Assembly (NCBI GenBank): GCA_023101485.1
Contig: LVZB01000001.1
Span: 1,811,267-1,875,266, forward strand
DNA: 64,000 bases
Direction of reading: 5' to 3'
Source: Pasteurellaceae bacterium Macca
GTDB lineage: Bacteria > Pseudomonadota > Gammaproteobacteria > Enterobacterales > Pasteurellaceae
In this document: one piece after another, positions 40,051-49,576 of the stretch
How positions within the stretch are numbered: the stretch's first letter is position 1
How the letters are laid out: every line of letters begins with the position of its first letter
Program-made: the position numbers and the translations under genes
Notes under the pieces: generated by a model
Told to the model about the DNA's origin: nothing
The model's database searches: none
The model's input: only the letters and a program-made list of their open reading frames with translations

Positions 40051-40512
40051 ATGGTCAGATTCTTTTTAATCATTTTGGCGATCTTGATTGTGCTATCGAT
40101 GGCATTTTATGCCCTGTCGCTTTTTATCAAGATTCGTCATCAACATAAAGCCCAACAGCAGGCACAGCATGCCCGTTTTCTGAATGTGATCGAAAGCATT
40201 GAGATTATTGCCAAAGCAATGGCAACGGAGCAATGTGGCTTTTCCGAAGGGGTTTTACGCTTAAAGCCACTGTTGGATATTCTTGGTCAAAAATTAAGTC
40301 GCTTTCCGGCATTGTGGGCGTTGTTTGAAGTGGTGGAAACGATGCCCATTTTAGAGGCTCGTCAAAGTTTAAAACGCAATGAGCGAATGAAATTAGATCT
40401 CGAGCGTGAAGCCAAAGAAGCAGAATTAGCCAGCGAAATGCAGGCGGAATTAGTCCGTTTGCAAACAGAAATGGCGGATCTGCGTCAGCAACTGCAAAAT
40501 AAGATGAAATAA
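40051..40512 (+). CDS. Membrane-anchored DUF2489-like protein
   Basis: Function unknown. One N-terminal membrane helix (about 3-25, FFLIILAILIVLSMAFYALS) is followed by a charged cytoplasmic region. The last third is a predicted coiled coil (EAELASEMQAELVRLQTEM). I chose ATG 40051 (MVRFF); an upstream in-frame TTG at 40045 overlaps the yihI stop region. The product is 153 aa. The order yihI, this gene, hemN is familiar from other gamma-proteobacteria. Confidence 0.75.
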   Translation: MVRFFLIILAILIVLSMAFYALSLFIKIRHQHKAQQQAQHARFLNVIESIEIIAKAMATEQCGFSEGVLRLKPLLDILGQKLSRFPALWALFEVVETMPILEARQSLKRNERMKLDLEREAKEAELASEMQAELVRLQTEMADLRQQLQNKMK

Positions 40513-40526
40513 AGAAGTAGGTTTGA

Positions 40527-41894
40527 ATGTCTGAAATTATTTGGGATAACGCCCTTATCCAAAAGTACAACCAATCAGGGCCTCGTTACACCTCCTATCC
40601 AACGGCGTTAGAGTTTAGTGAAGCCTATACGGATGAAGATTTCCAAAATGCAGCGGCAAAATATCCAAATAAGCCGTTGTCCCTTTATGTGCATATTCCC
40701 TTTTGCCATAAACTTTGCTATTTCTGTGCCTGTAATAAAATTATCACTCGCCACCAACATAAGGTGGATATTTACCTCGACTATTTAGAACGGGAAATTA
40801 AATCCCGAGCGCCCTTTTTCCAACATCGTACCGTGACCCAAATTCACTGGGGCGGTGGCACACCGACTTACTTAGATGAAGCCCAATCTCTGCGTTTAAT
40901 GGCGATGTTACGGAAGCATTTTAACGTCAGCGAACACGCTGAAATCAGTATCGAAATGGATCCCCGTGAAATTGAGTTAGAGATGCTCGATCACCTCCGT
41001 GAAATCGGCTTTAACCGTATCAGTATGGGGATTCAAGATTTCAATAAAGAGGTGCAAGCGTTAGTCAATCGTGAGCAAGATGAAGCTTTTATTTTCGCCT
41101 TGGTCAAACGTGCCCGTGAGTTAAAATTTGAATCCGTGAATATTGATTTAATTTACGGCTTACCGAAACAGACTGTTGAGAGTTTTCTCTTCACCTTAGC
41201 AAAAGTGGTGGAACTCAACCCCGACCGAATGAGTGTCTTTAACTATGCCCATTTACCAAGTCGCTTCGCTGCTCAAATTAAGATTAAAGATGAGATGCTA
41301 CCGCCACCGGAAACCAAACTGGAAATTCTGCAAAAAACCATTGAAACCCTTGGCAATGCCGGGTATCAGTTTATCGGTATGGATCACTTTGCGAAGCCCG
41401 ATGATGAATTAGCCATTGCCCAAAAAGAGGGCGTGCTACACCGCAATTTCCAAGGTTATACCACTCAAGAAGATGCGGATTTACTCGGGCTTGGCGTTTC
41501 TGCGATTAGTTTATTAGGCGATAACTACGCCCAAAATCATAAAGAGTTAAAACAGTATTACACCGAAGTGGAAGAGCGGGGCATTGCGTTGCATAAAGGC
41601 TTCCGTTTAAGTGATGATGATTGCCTACGTCGTGATGTCATTAAAGGCTTAATTTGTAATTTCAAACTCGATTATGCGCCCCTTGAACAGACCTACGGGA
41701 TTCGTTTTACGGACTATTTCCACGAAGATCTCGCCCTCCTTGCCCCGTTGGTGGAAGACGGCTTAATTGAATTAAATGCCGAAGGCATTGTGGTGCAACC
41801 TCGCGGGCGTTTGTTAATTCGTAATATCTGTTTATGTTTTGATATTTATTCCAGAGCCCAAGCCAAACGCCAGCAATTTTCGCGCATTATTTAA
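40527..41894 (+). CDS. hemN: Oxygen-independent coproporphyrinogen III dehydrogenase
   Basis: Radical-SAM enzyme that converts coproporphyrinogen III to protoporphyrinogen IX without oxygen, in heme synthesis. The 455-aa protein has YTSYPTALEFS near the start and the 4Fe-4S cluster motif CxxxCxxC (CHKLCYFC, near residue 59). The GGGTPTYL motif and the HemN C-terminal domain follow. Full length, 14 bp after the DUF2489-like gene. Confidence 0.95.
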   Translation: MSEIIWDNALIQKYNQSGPRYTSYPTALEFSEAYTDEDFQNAAAKYPNKPLSLYVHIPFCHKLCYFCACNKIITRHQHKVDIYLDYLEREIKSRAPFFQHRTVTQIHWGGGTPTYLDEAQSLRLMAMLRKHFNVSEHAEISIEMDPREIELEMLDHLREIGFNRISMGIQDFNKEVQALVNREQDEAFIFALVKRARELKFESVNIDLIYGLPKQTVESFLFTLAKVVELNPDRMSVFNYAHLPSRFAAQIKIKDEMLPPPETKLEILQKTIETLGNAGYQFIGMDHFAKPDDELAIAQKEGVLHRNFQGYTTQEDADLLGLGVSAISLLGDNYAQNHKELKQYYTEVEERGIALHKGFRLSDDDCLRRDVIKGLICNFKLDYAPLEQTYGIRFTDYFHEDLALLAPLVEDGLIELNAEGIVVQPRGRLLIRNICLCFDIYSRAQAKRQQFSRII

Positions 41895-41919
41895 TGAAAG
41901 CAAATTGTTGCTAAAATTT

Positions 41920-41929
41920 GACCGCTTGT
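41920..41929 (-). repeat. DNA uptake signal sequence (Apl type)
   Basis: Exact ACAAGCGGTC on the minus strand between hemN and lptD; AAATTT lies alongside. Confidence 0.8.
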
Positions 41930-41958
41930 ATAATCCAAATTCTCGTTAATGGAACAAC

Positions 41959-44292
41959 ATGATGAAAAAATATCCTTATAGCCTGCTCAGCCTTGCGGTG
42001 ATTGCCGCTTGTTACAGTAATTATACGATGGCTGACTTGAAATCCCAATGCTTGCTTGGAGTCCCTCATTTCCAAGGGGAAGTGGTGACCGGCGATCAAA
42101 CAAATATGCCCGTCTATATCGAAGCCGATAACGCCCTTATCAATCAGCCGACGGATGCGACCTACACCGGCGATGTGAGCGTCAAGCAAGGGAATCGTTC
42201 TGTGGTGGCAGATGAAGTGCGTGTGGAGCAAAATGGTGAGAAAGCACGCAAGGCATATTTACGAGGGGCTTTCCGTTATCAAGATAATTTATTACAAGCC
42301 ACTGGGCGTGATGCCACCATTGATTTAACTGGCGAACAAGCCGATCTCGGCAATGCTGATTATCAATTAGTCGGAAAACAAGGGCGTGGTACGGCAGAGA
42401 GTGTGTCTGCCAATAATGATACCCGAATCCTTAAAAATGCGAGTTTTACCGCCTGCTTACCTGATGATAATAGTTGGTCGATTGAAGCTAACGAGATGAT
42501 TCAGCACGTTAAAGATGAATATGCAGAAATGTGGCATGCACGTTTTAAAGTCCACGGTGTACCTATTTTCTATTCCCCTTATCTGCAATTTCCAATTGGT
42601 GATCGCCGTCGTAGCGGATTACTTATTCCAAGTGTGAGTATGTCTAGCCGTGATGGCATTACCTATTCTCAGCCCGTTTATTGGAATATTGCGCCGAATA
42701 TGGATGCTACGCTCACGCCGACTTACTATTCCCGCCGTGGTTGGCAATTAAGCCCCGAATTTCGTTATTTAACTCCCCTTGGCGAAGGCAAAATTGCGGG
42801 AGAATATCTCAACAAGGATCGCTTATCGGCTTGGAAAGAGAAAGATCGCTCTCGTCATCTCTTTTTCTGGCAACACTTAGCCAGTTTAGGGGATTGGCGT
42901 TTATCTGTGGACTACACTCGAGTAAGTGATAAACGCTATTTTTCGGATTTTGATTCTATCTATGGTAATAGTACCGACGGTTATGCTACGCAACAATTTA
43001 AGCTAGGTTACTTCCAGCCGAATTACAACATCTCCATTTCAGGGAAAAAATTTCAAACCTTTGATATTGCAGATATTGGGCCTTATCGTGTCTTGCCGAA
43101 AATTGATTTCAACTATTATCAAGATGATTTAATTAAAGGGGGCGATTTTCATTTCTTCGCCCAAACGGCATATTTTGCCAATGACAGTAAACTGATGCCA
43201 ACGGCATGGCGTTTCCACGCTGAACCAACCCTTAATTTCCCCCTTGCCAACCGTTTTGGTAGCTTGAATTTAGAAACGAAATTGTATGCAACGCACTATT
43301 TGCAACAAAAAGGTAAAGATAGCCGAGCAGGTGATGTGCAGCGTAATGTCACTCGTGTTTTACCACAAGTGAAATTGGATTTTAAAACCTCTCTTGAAGC
43401 CGATAAACCGCTTTTCAGCGGTTTTACCCAAGTGCTTGAACCTCGAGTACAATATCTCTACCGTCCTTATAAAGACCAAAGTAATATTGGCTCACAACGC
43501 CGTAGAAGTTTAGGTTTAGGCTATGATTCTGCGTTATTACAACAGGATTATTTCTCCTTGTTTAATGATCGCCGTTACAGTGGTTTAGACCGTATTGCTT
43601 CGGCAAACCAAATTACTCTTGGGGGAACAACCCGTTTCTTTAATGATAAAACGGGCGCGGAAGTCTTCAATTTCAGTGCAGGGCAAATTTACTACCTTAC
43701 GACCTCCAAAGTAGATAATCACTCAAAAAATAGTACTGCGAATCGATCTTCCTCATGGTCTTTGGAGTCAAACTGGAAATTTCATCCGAAATGGAATTGG
43801 CACGGTAGCTACCAATATGACACTCGCTTAAACGAAACGTCTTTAGCGAATATGTCTTTGCAATTTAAGCCGAAGGATAACAACGTCGTTCAATTAAACT
43901 ACCGCTATGCGAGCAAAAACTACATTGACCAAAGTTTGAGTATTAATCGCTATGGGCAAGATATTAAACAAGTCGGTGCAGTCGTGGGCTGGGAAGTGAC
44001 GGACAATGTTTCCGTGATGGCAAGCCATTACCATGATATAGCACTGAAAAAGCCAGTGGAAAGTCAGCTTGGTTTAACCTATAACACTTGTTGTTGGAGT
44101 ACTACGCTTTATACCGCTCGGCGTTTAGTTTCTGCCCCAACGGGCCATCCAGATACCATTAAGGATTTCTACTACGACAACCGTTTCGGCATTAACTTTG
44201 AGCTTCGTTTCGGTAATAGTTACAACAGCGGTGTATCGAGAATGTTAAAACGTGGCATTATTCCTTACACAGAAGCGTTTAATATTAACTAA
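41959..44292 (+). CDS. lptD: LPS-assembly protein LptD
   Basis: Outer-membrane beta-barrel that, with LptE, inserts lipopolysaccharide into the outer leaflet. The 777-aa protein has a signal peptide (about 1-25, ending NYTMA). A periplasmic OstA/jellyroll domain ([10 protein letters not shown], about 60-200) precedes the barrel. The four cysteines for the interdomain disulfides are visible: SQCLL near the N-terminus, TACLPDD, and adjacent CC in YNTCCWS. Two start ATGs adjoin (41959 and 41962). A terminator separates it from dnaB. Confidence 0.95.
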   Translation: MMKKYPYSLLSLAVIAACYSNYTMADLKSQCLLGVPHFQGEVVTGDQTNMPVYIEADNALINQPTDATYTGDVSVKQGNRSVVADEVRVEQNGEKARKAYLRGAFRYQDNLLQATGRDATIDLTGEQADLGNADYQLVGKQGRGTAESVSANNDTRILKNASFTACLPDDNSWSIEANEMIQHVKDEYAEMWHARFKVHGVPIFYSPYLQFPIGDRRRSGLLIPSVSMSSRDGITYSQPVYWNIAPNMDATLTPTYYSRRGWQLSPEFRYLTPLGEGKIAGEYLNKDRLSAWKEKDRSRHLFFWQHLASLGDWRLSVDYTRVSDKRYFSDFDSIYGNSTDGYATQQFKLGYFQPNYNISISGKKFQTFDIADIGPYRVLPKIDFNYYQDDLIKGGDFHFFAQTAYFANDSKLMPTAWRFHAEPTLNFPLANRFGSLNLETKLYATHYLQQKGKDSRAGDVQRNVTRVLPQVKLDFKTSLEADKPLFSGFTQVLEPRVQYLYRPYKDQSNIGSQRRRSLGLGYDSALLQQDYFSLFNDRRYSGLDRIASANQITLGGTTRFFNDKTGAEVFNFSAGQIYYLTTSKVDNHSKNSTANRSSSWSLESNWKFHPKWNWHGSYQYDTRLNETSLANMSLQFKPKDNNVVQLNYRYASKNYIDQSLSINRYGQDIKQVGAVVGWEVTDNVSVMASHYHDIALKKPVESQLGLTYNTCCWSTTLYTARRLVSAPTGHPDTIKDFYYDNRFGINFELRFGNSYNSGVSRMLKRGIIPYTEAFNIN

Positions 44293-44298
44293 TTGACA

Positions 44299-44323
44299 GG
44301 CGAGCTAAGCTCGCCTTGATTTT
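44299..44323 (+). terminator. Terminator after lptD
   Basis: GGCGAGC, a TAA loop and GCTCGCC (44299-44315), followed by TTGATTTT. Confidence 0.75.
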
Positions 44324-44336
44324 CTAAGGATTCTCA

Positions 44337-45785
44337 ATGCAGGTAGAACAAACCCCAAAGGGGGCAAATCGAGATAAACAGATAGAACAAGTCAATATCG
44401 CGCCTCACTCCCTTGAAGCGGAACAAGCCGTTTTAGGGGGCATTATGCTCAGTAATGAAAACTGGGATGGCGTGGCAGAACGGGTGCAAAGTAGCGATTT
44501 CTACAACTACGCCCACCGCCTTATCTTTGAGCAGATGACGAGCTTAGTTCGGGATAATCAGCCCATTGATATTATTACCCTCGATCAAGCCTTAAAGAAT
44601 AAAGGCATTTTGCAAGATGTTGGTGGTTTTGCTTATTTAGCCGAACTCTCTAAAAATACCCCAAGTGCTGCGAATATCTTAACCTATGCGGAGATTGTCA
44701 GTGAGCGAGCCATTCGGCGAGAGTTGATTTCCGCCAGTAATAAAATTGCGGAGATGAGCTACCAACCAAAGGGCATGTCGGTGAAAGATGTCCTTGATGA
44801 AGCAGAACGTGCGGTATTCCATATCGCCGAAAAACGGACATCAAGTGACGAAGGACCAAAGCGCGTGGATAGTATTCTCCTCGAAACCCTTGGGCGAATT
44901 GAGCTCCTCTCCCAAATGAAGAACAACGGCGGTGTCACGGGCGTGAGTACCGGCTTTTCAGCCCTTGATCGTAAAACCGCGGGGCTACAACCCTCTGATT
45001 TAATCATTGTGGCAGCCCGTCCTTCTATGGGGAAAACGACTTTTGCGATGAACCTCTGTGAAAATGCGGCCATGGCGAATGTCGAGGTTATCGATGAAAA
45101 CGGCAACAAGGTCAAAAAACCACGCAAACCTGTGCTGATTTTCAGCCTCGAGATGCCCGCAGACCAAATTATGATGAGGATGTTTGCCTCCATTTCACAG
45201 GTAGATCAAACCCGTATCCGAACTGGGCAACTTGATGATGAAGATATGGCGCGTATTGGCAGTACGGTGGGTATTCTCCAAGAGCGTGGCAACATTTATA
45301 TTGATGACAGCTCTGGCTTAACCCCCACAGAGCTTCGTTCTCGGGCAAGACGGGTTTACCGTGAAAACGGCGGTTTAAGTCTGATTATGGTGGATTACTT
45401 GCAGTTAATGCGTGCGCCAGGCTTTGCGGATAATCGTACCCTTGAAATTGCAGAAATTTCTCGCTCCTTGAAAGCCCTTGCAAAAGAGTTGGAAGTGCCG
45501 GTTGTTGCCCTTTCCCAGCTTAACCGTAGCCTTGAACAACGGGCTGATAAACGCCCTGTGAACTCGGATTTACGGGAATCCGGCTCCATTGAGCAAGATG
45601 CCGACTTGATTATGTTTATTTACCGTGATGAGGTTTATCACGATAACCCTGACACCAAAGGCATGGCGGAAATTATTATTGGTAAGCAACGTAACGGCCC
45701 GATTGGGCGTGTGCCTCTCGGCTTCCAAGGGCGATATTCTCGCTTTACGGATTACGAAGGGAATTACCAACTAGAAGATGAATAA
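44337..45785 (+). CDS. dnaB: Replicative DNA helicase DnaB
   Basis: Hexameric 5'-3' helicase of the replication fork. The 482-aa protein has an N-terminal primase-binding domain (HSLEAEQAVLGG) and a RecA-like C-terminal domain. The latter shows Walker A RPSMGKTT (near residue 226), LIMVDYLQLM as Walker B, and VALSQLNRSLEQR. No intein is present. It is slightly longer than E. coli DnaB (471). YcgL follows 18 bp downstream. Confidence 0.96.
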   Translation: MQVEQTPKGANRDKQIEQVNIAPHSLEAEQAVLGGIMLSNENWDGVAERVQSSDFYNYAHRLIFEQMTSLVRDNQPIDIITLDQALKNKGILQDVGGFAYLAELSKNTPSAANILTYAEIVSERAIRRELISASNKIAEMSYQPKGMSVKDVLDEAERAVFHIAEKRTSSDEGPKRVDSILLETLGRIELLSQMKNNGGVTGVSTGFSALDRKTAGLQPSDLIIVAARPSMGKTTFAMNLCENAAMANVEVIDENGNKVKKPRKPVLIFSLEMPADQIMMRMFASISQVDQTRIRTGQLDDEDMARIGSTVGILQERGNIYIDDSSGLTPTELRSRARRVYRENGGLSLIMVDYLQLMRAPGFADNRTLEIAEISRSLKALAKELEVPVVALSQLNRSLEQRADKRPVNSDLRESGSIEQDADLIMFIYRDEVYHDNPDTKGMAEIIIGKQRNGPIGRVPLGFQGRYSRFTDYEGNYQLEDE

Positions 45786-45803
45786 GACAGAGAGGAAAAA
45801 ACA

Positions 45804-46085
45804 ATGTTATGTGCCATTTATAAAAGTTGTCGAAAAGAGGGAATGTACCTCTATGTGGCAAAACGAGATGAATTTGATGCCGTGCCAGACTCTTTACGCC
45901 AAGCCTTTGGCAAACCGCAATTTGTCATGCTCTTTAACCTTGCGGGGGAGAAGCCCCTTGCTCGGGCAGATAAAAAAGAGGTGCAACAACATCTCGAACA
46001 AACAGGCTTTTATCTACAAATGCCACCGCCGGTGGAGAATCTCCACACAACATTTGTCGCAGAACAACGCCAACAAGCGGTCTAA
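45804..46085 (+). CDS. ycgL: YcgL domain-containing protein
   Basis: Small soluble protein of unknown function, 93 aa, with the YcgL pattern: an [18 protein letters not shown] start and [11 protein letters not shown] near the end. A GAGAGGA ribosome site is present. An uptake signal overlaps its last codons and stop. It lies between dnaB and modB. Confidence 0.88.
   Translation: MLCAIYKSCRKEGMYLYVAKRDEFDAVPDSLRQAFGKPQFVMLFNLAGEKPLARADKKEVQQHLEQTGFYLQMPPPVENLHTTFVAEQRQQAV
46073..46082 (+). repeat. DNA uptake signal overlapping the ycgL 3' end
   Basis: Exact ACAAGCGGTC covering the last codons of ycgL, followed by AATTTTT and AATTTGCAC. Confidence 0.75.
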
Positions 46086-46113
46086 TTTTTAGCACAATTT
46101 GCACGGGGGAAAT

Positions 46114-46809
46114 GTGTTTTCTTTTTCTAGCCAAGAACTGAATGCCATTTATTTAAGCCTGAAAATTGCCAGTGTTGCCGTGGCAATGGCGCTTCCTTTT
46201 GCATTAGCCGTCGCATGGCTTTTAGCGCGTAAGCAGTTTTTTGGGAAAAATTTACTGAACGGGATTGTGCATCTGCCCCTTGTGCTTCCCCCTGTGGTCA
46301 TTGGCTATTTATTACTGATTCTTATGGCAAAAAAAGGCGCGATTGGGCAGTATTTATGGTCGTGGTTTGGCTTCTCATTGAGTTTCTCGTGGAAAGGGGC
46401 GGTTCTTGCCTCAATGGTCATGGCATTTCCGCTTATGGTTCGCACCATTCGTCTTGCTTTTGAAGCCGTTGACCCTAAATTAGAACAAGCCGCCCGAACC
46501 CTTGGGGCAAGCCCGTGGCGTGTTTTTTTCACACTGACCTTACCCCTCTCATTTTCTGGCATTATTGCCGGTGCGGTGCTGGGCTTTGCTCGCTCCCTTG
46601 GCGAATTTGGGGCAACAATTACTTTTGTGTCTAATATCCCCAAAGAAACACAAACGATCCCTGCGGCACTTTATACCTTCATTGAAACCCCCGAGGGGGA
46701 ATTTGCCGCCGCGCGCCTTTGTGCCGTGGCGATTATGATCTCCCTCTTTGCACTATTTTGCTCGGAATGGTTAGCCCAACGGCAAAAACGCCTACAACAG
46801 GAAAGCTAA
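46114..46809 (+). CDS. modB: Molybdate ABC transporter permease
   Basis: Inner-membrane permease of the molybdate importer. About five membrane segments are seen. The coupling motif is EQAARTLGASPWRVFFTLTLP, then GFARSLGEFGATI, typical of ModB. The frame is open from TTG 46099; I prefer GTG 46114 (residues FSFSSQELNAIYL follow) behind GGGGGA, giving 231 aa, though that spacing is short. Its stop overlaps the modC start (TAATG). The usual first gene, modA, is not upstream: ycgL is. Confidence 0.9.
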   Translation: MFSFSSQELNAIYLSLKIASVAVAMALPFALAVAWLLARKQFFGKNLLNGIVHLPLVLPPVVIGYLLLILMAKKGAIGQYLWSWFGFSLSFSWKGAVLASMVMAFPLMVRTIRLAFEAVDPKLEQAARTLGASPWRVFFTLTLPLSFSGIIAGAVLGFARSLGEFGATITFVSNIPKETQTIPAALYTFIETPEGEFAAARLCAVAIMISLFALFCSEWLAQRQKRLQQES

Positions 46810-47864
46810 TGCTCCACCTTGATATTCAACAGAAAATCGGCGACCTTCATTTAGCCCTCAATGTTACCTTGCCTGCCCAAGGGGTAACGGCTATTTTTGG
46901 GCGTTCAGGGGCAGGGAAATCGAGTTTAATCAACCTTATCGCTGGGCTAAGCCAACCCGATGGGGGCGAAATTCGCCTCGGCGAAAGGGTGCTTTTTTCC
47001 CATTCACAAGGCATCAACCTCCCCCCTGAAAAACGGCGTATTGGCTATGTTTTCCAAGAACCACGGCTATTCCCTCATTATCGGGTCGAACGTAATTTAA
47101 CCTACGGTTGCAAGCGGTCAAATTTAGCGAACTTTTTGCCCATTGTCCGTTTGCTGGGGATTGAGCATCTGTTACACCGCTTTCCAGCAAGCCTTTCAGG
47201 GGGAGAAAAACAGCGTGTCGCGATAGGGCGTGCCTTGCTATCAGAACCGGATATTTTACTGATGGATGAACCCCTTTCCGCCCTTGATCTCCCTCGAAAA
47301 AACGAACTCCTTGACTACCTTAGCCAGCTAGCAAAACAGATTGCGATTCCGATTCTGTATGTCAGCCATAGCTTGGATGAAGTCATCCGCCTTGCCGATC
47401 ATCTGCTCTTATTAGATCAAGGCAAAATGGTGGCTTTTGATCGCACTGCACAAGTGTGGCACAGCACCGCCTTTTCCCCTTGGCAGCCCGAAAACCAAAA
47501 ATTAAGCCTCTTGGAATTACCGATTATCGGCGAAATGGCAAACTATCAAATTCAGCACCTCGCCATTGGCACACAACGCCTGAGCATTCCTCGCCATCGG
47601 GGCGCAAAAATAGGCGATAACATACGAATTACCCTCCCAAGCCGAGAAATTTCCTTAGCCTTCGTTCAGCCGGAAAAAACTTCCATCCGCAATATTCTCT
47701 GGGGAGAGGTGTGTGAGATTGAGCAATATCCCGACCGCTACGATATTGCCGTCAACGTAGAAGGACAGCCGATTTGGGCGAGTATCAGTTTATGGTCTTT
47801 TGAGGCGTTACACATTCAGCTTGGGCAGAAAATCTATTTACAGATTAAATCCGTGGCAGTTTAG
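46809..47864 (+). CDS. modC: Molybdate ABC transporter ATP-binding protein
   Basis: ATPase of the molybdate importer. From ATG 46809 it gives 351 aa; a longer frame from 46719 lies inside modB and is not the start. Walker A is GRSGAGKSS (near residue 32), the signature LSGGEKQRV and Walker B ILLMDEPLSALD. A C-terminal TOBE/molybdate-binding domain (about 285-350) follows. The one-base overlap with modB implies translational coupling. Confidence 0.93.
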   Translation: MLHLDIQQKIGDLHLALNVTLPAQGVTAIFGRSGAGKSSLINLIAGLSQPDGGEIRLGERVLFSHSQGINLPPEKRRIGYVFQEPRLFPHYRVERNLTYGCKRSNLANFLPIVRLLGIEHLLHRFPASLSGGEKQRVAIGRALLSEPDILLMDEPLSALDLPRKNELLDYLSQLAKQIAIPILYVSHSLDEVIRLADHLLLLDQGKMVAFDRTAQVWHSTAFSPWQPENQKLSLLELPIIGEMANYQIQHLAIGTQRLSIPRHRGAKIGDNIRITLPSREISLAFVQPEKTSIRNILWGEVCEIEQYPDRYDIAVNVEGQPIWASISLWSFEALHIQLGQKIYLQIKSVAV

Positions 47865-47919
47865 GCGTTTTTTTCGACGGACAATCGCACTCTAACTTTC
47901 TTTTTCCCCTGATTTTCAC

Positions 47920-47925
47920 TATAAT
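47920..47925 (+). promoter_or_regulatory. Probable -10 element of the tRNA-Ile promoter
   Basis: TATAAT 22 bp before the tRNA; the -35 region is weak. Confidence 0.5.
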
Positions 47926-47947
47926 CTTGACCAATTCATTTCTTTAT

Positions 47948-48023
47948 CCCCTCTTAGCTCAGTGGTTAGAGCAGGCGACTCATAATCGCTTGGTCGCTGG
48001 TTCAAGTCCGGCAGGGGGGACCA
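47948..48023 (+). tRNA. ileX: tRNA-Ile (CAU anticodon, lysidine type)
   Basis: 76-nt cloverleaf with acceptor CCCCTCT/AGGGGGG (one G-U pair), D arm GCTCAGTGGTTAGAGC, anticodon CAT in GACTCATAATC, T loop TTCAAGT and encoded CCA. The CAU anticodon would suggest methionine. However, the arms match the E. coli minor isoleucine tRNA (ileX), whose C34 is changed to lysidine by TilS to read AUA. It flanks the island but its 3' end is not duplicated at the right side. Confidence 0.88.
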
Positions 48024-48062
48024 CCCTAGCTTTCATCGCCTTTCGTAATCATTCAAAAAAAC

Positions 48063-48101
48063 CTCTTAAAGCCTTGTCTAGCAACGATTTTAAGAGTTTT
48101 T
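48063..48101 (+). terminator. Terminator after tRNA-Ile
   Basis: CTCTTAAA (48063-48070) pairs with TTTAAGAG (48089-48096), followed by TTTTT. It marks native chromosomal sequence up to about 48100. Confidence 0.7.
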
Positions 48102-48140
48102 ACTGTTCATAGTTGTTCGCCTTTTTTCGTTTCTAACCGC

Positions 48141-48166
48141 AGATTTTAGGAACACAGTTAGGAACA
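48141..48166. repeat. Left copy of the island-end direct repeat (candidate attL or integrase arm site)
   Basis: 26 bp beginning AGATTTTAGGAACACAG are identical to 63975-64000. Two direct copies of TAGGAACACA lie here. TTTTAGGAACACAG (48144-48157) is mirrored exactly at 48188-48201, and a further TGTTCCTA lies just before the integrase. The cluster looks like integrase binding sites at an attachment region. Confidence 0.65.
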
Positions 48167-48277
48167 CAGGCTATAATGCGCAAAATTCTGTGTTCCTAAA
48201 AACTCGGGAAGGGTTGCAAAGCAAGGCTCGTAGCATTTTTATTTTTCTGCACTTTATGTTCCTAAAAGGATAAATAT

Positions 48278-49528
48278 ATGGCACGTATCACAAAACCGCT
48301 GACAAATACTGAAGTTGAGAAAGCAAAACCCAAAGAAAAAGATTACAGCTTAATGGATGGTGGCGGGCTTTTCTTGCGGGTTAAAGCGAATGGCGTGAAA
48401 TCGTGGTTGTTTAATTATTATCGACCGCTTACCAATAAGCGAACCAATTTAGGCATAGGGAACTACCCTGCGATTTCTTTGATGCAAGCACGGAATAAAC
48501 GGGAGGAATGGCGGGCTTTATTGGCTCAAGATATTGATCCTCAAATTCATTTGGAAGAAATCAAATCTCAACGACAGAAAGATAACCAAAACACCTTTCA
48601 GCATATAGCCTTAGACTGGTATCAATCCAAGTATAAGAAAACAGTAATAGAAACAACGGCTACCAAAAATTGGGCAAGGTTAGAAAAGCATTTATTTCCT
48701 AAGATAGGCGGGCTTTTTATTGGCAGTATTAAACCTGCTCTGCTCGTAGAAACATTGAGACCGATTGATAATGAGGGCAAGAATGATACGGTTTTCCGCT
48801 TGATTCGATTGGCCAATAACATTTTAGATCATGCAGTCAATATCGGCGTGATTGAGTTTAATCCGTGTCATAAAGTCAGCAGTGCATTTACTTTGAAATC
48901 GAATAAGCACCAACCTAGCTTACCACCAGAGAAGCTGGGCGAATTTCTTGCAGCACTACACCATTCCAATAGGGATTACATCACAAAAATGCTTGTGCAA
49001 TGGCTGTTATTAACAATGGTAAGAACGGCGGAAGCAGTTAGCGTGGAATGGAGCGAGATTGACTTTGAGCAAGCTATTTGGCGCATTCCAGCCGAAAAGA
49101 TGAAAGGTCGGAAAAATGAGAAACGCCAGCATGATGTGCCATTATCTCGCCAGGCTATGGCGATACTGTTACAAATGAAGGCAATTAACAAGGGGCAGAA
49201 ATATGTTTTCCCGCATTACAGCAAGCCTAATGAAGCAATGTGCTCACAAACACCGAATAATGCGATTAAACGGATTGCAAATGGTCGTTATAAGGGGCTA
49301 TTGACGGCCCATGGCTTACGGAGTATCGCTAGCACTTATCTCAATGATACTTTTACAGAAGAACCCCACGTTATAGAGGCTTGTTTAGCCCACGTTGGCG
49401 GAGATAGTGTTCGCAATGCTTATTTCCGCGGTTCTTATTTAGAGCGAAGAAAAGCCATTATGCAAGCCTGGGGCGACTATGTTGAACAATGCTCAACCTT
49501 TTCTGCATTAACTTACCCAACATCTTAA
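48278..49528 (+). CDS. Tyrosine-type site-specific integrase (P4/DUF4102 type)
   Basis: Integrates and excises the island. The 416-aa protein has the N-terminal DUF4102 arm-binding domain (MARITKPLTNTEVEKAKPKEKDY). A core-binding SAM-like domain (about 95-190) precedes the catalytic domain. Active-site residues seen are R in MVRTAEAVSVEW, HGLRS, and the late H followed by Y in SVRNAYFRGSYLERR. Putative binding repeats lie directly upstream, and a strong terminator follows. Intact. Confidence 0.93.
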   Translation: MARITKPLTNTEVEKAKPKEKDYSLMDGGGLFLRVKANGVKSWLFNYYRPLTNKRTNLGIGNYPAISLMQARNKREEWRALLAQDIDPQIHLEEIKSQRQKDNQNTFQHIALDWYQSKYKKTVIETTATKNWARLEKHLFPKIGGLFIGSIKPALLVETLRPIDNEGKNDTVFRLIRLANNILDHAVNIGVIEFNPCHKVSSAFTLKSNKHQPSLPPEKLGEFLAALHHSNRDYITKMLVQWLLLTMVRTAEAVSVEWSEIDFEQAIWRIPAEKMKGRKNEKRQHDVPLSRQAMAILLQMKAINKGQKYVFPHYSKPNEAMCSQTPNNAIKRIANGRYKGLLTAHGLRSIASTYLNDTFTEEPHVIEACLAHVGGDSVRNAYFRGSYLERRKAIMQAWGDYVEQCSTFSALTYPTS

Positions 49529-49549
49529 TTCATCCGCTACTGCTCTACT

Positions 49550-49574
49550 GCCTAGCCATTCGCTAGGCTTTTTT
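49550..49574 (+). terminator. Terminator after the integrase gene
   Basis: GCCTAGC (49550-49556) pairs with GCTAGGC (49562-49568), followed by T6. Confidence 0.85.
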
Positions 49575-49576
49575 AT

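Noticed and set aside
44337..45785. Intein in DnaB
   Set aside because: The protein is only about 11 residues longer than E. coli DnaB and has no intein motifs.
47948..48023. tRNA-Met, and attB within this tRNA
   Set aside because: Body sequence fits tRNA-Ile(CAU). The 3' end of the tRNA is not repeated at the right end of the island within the window.
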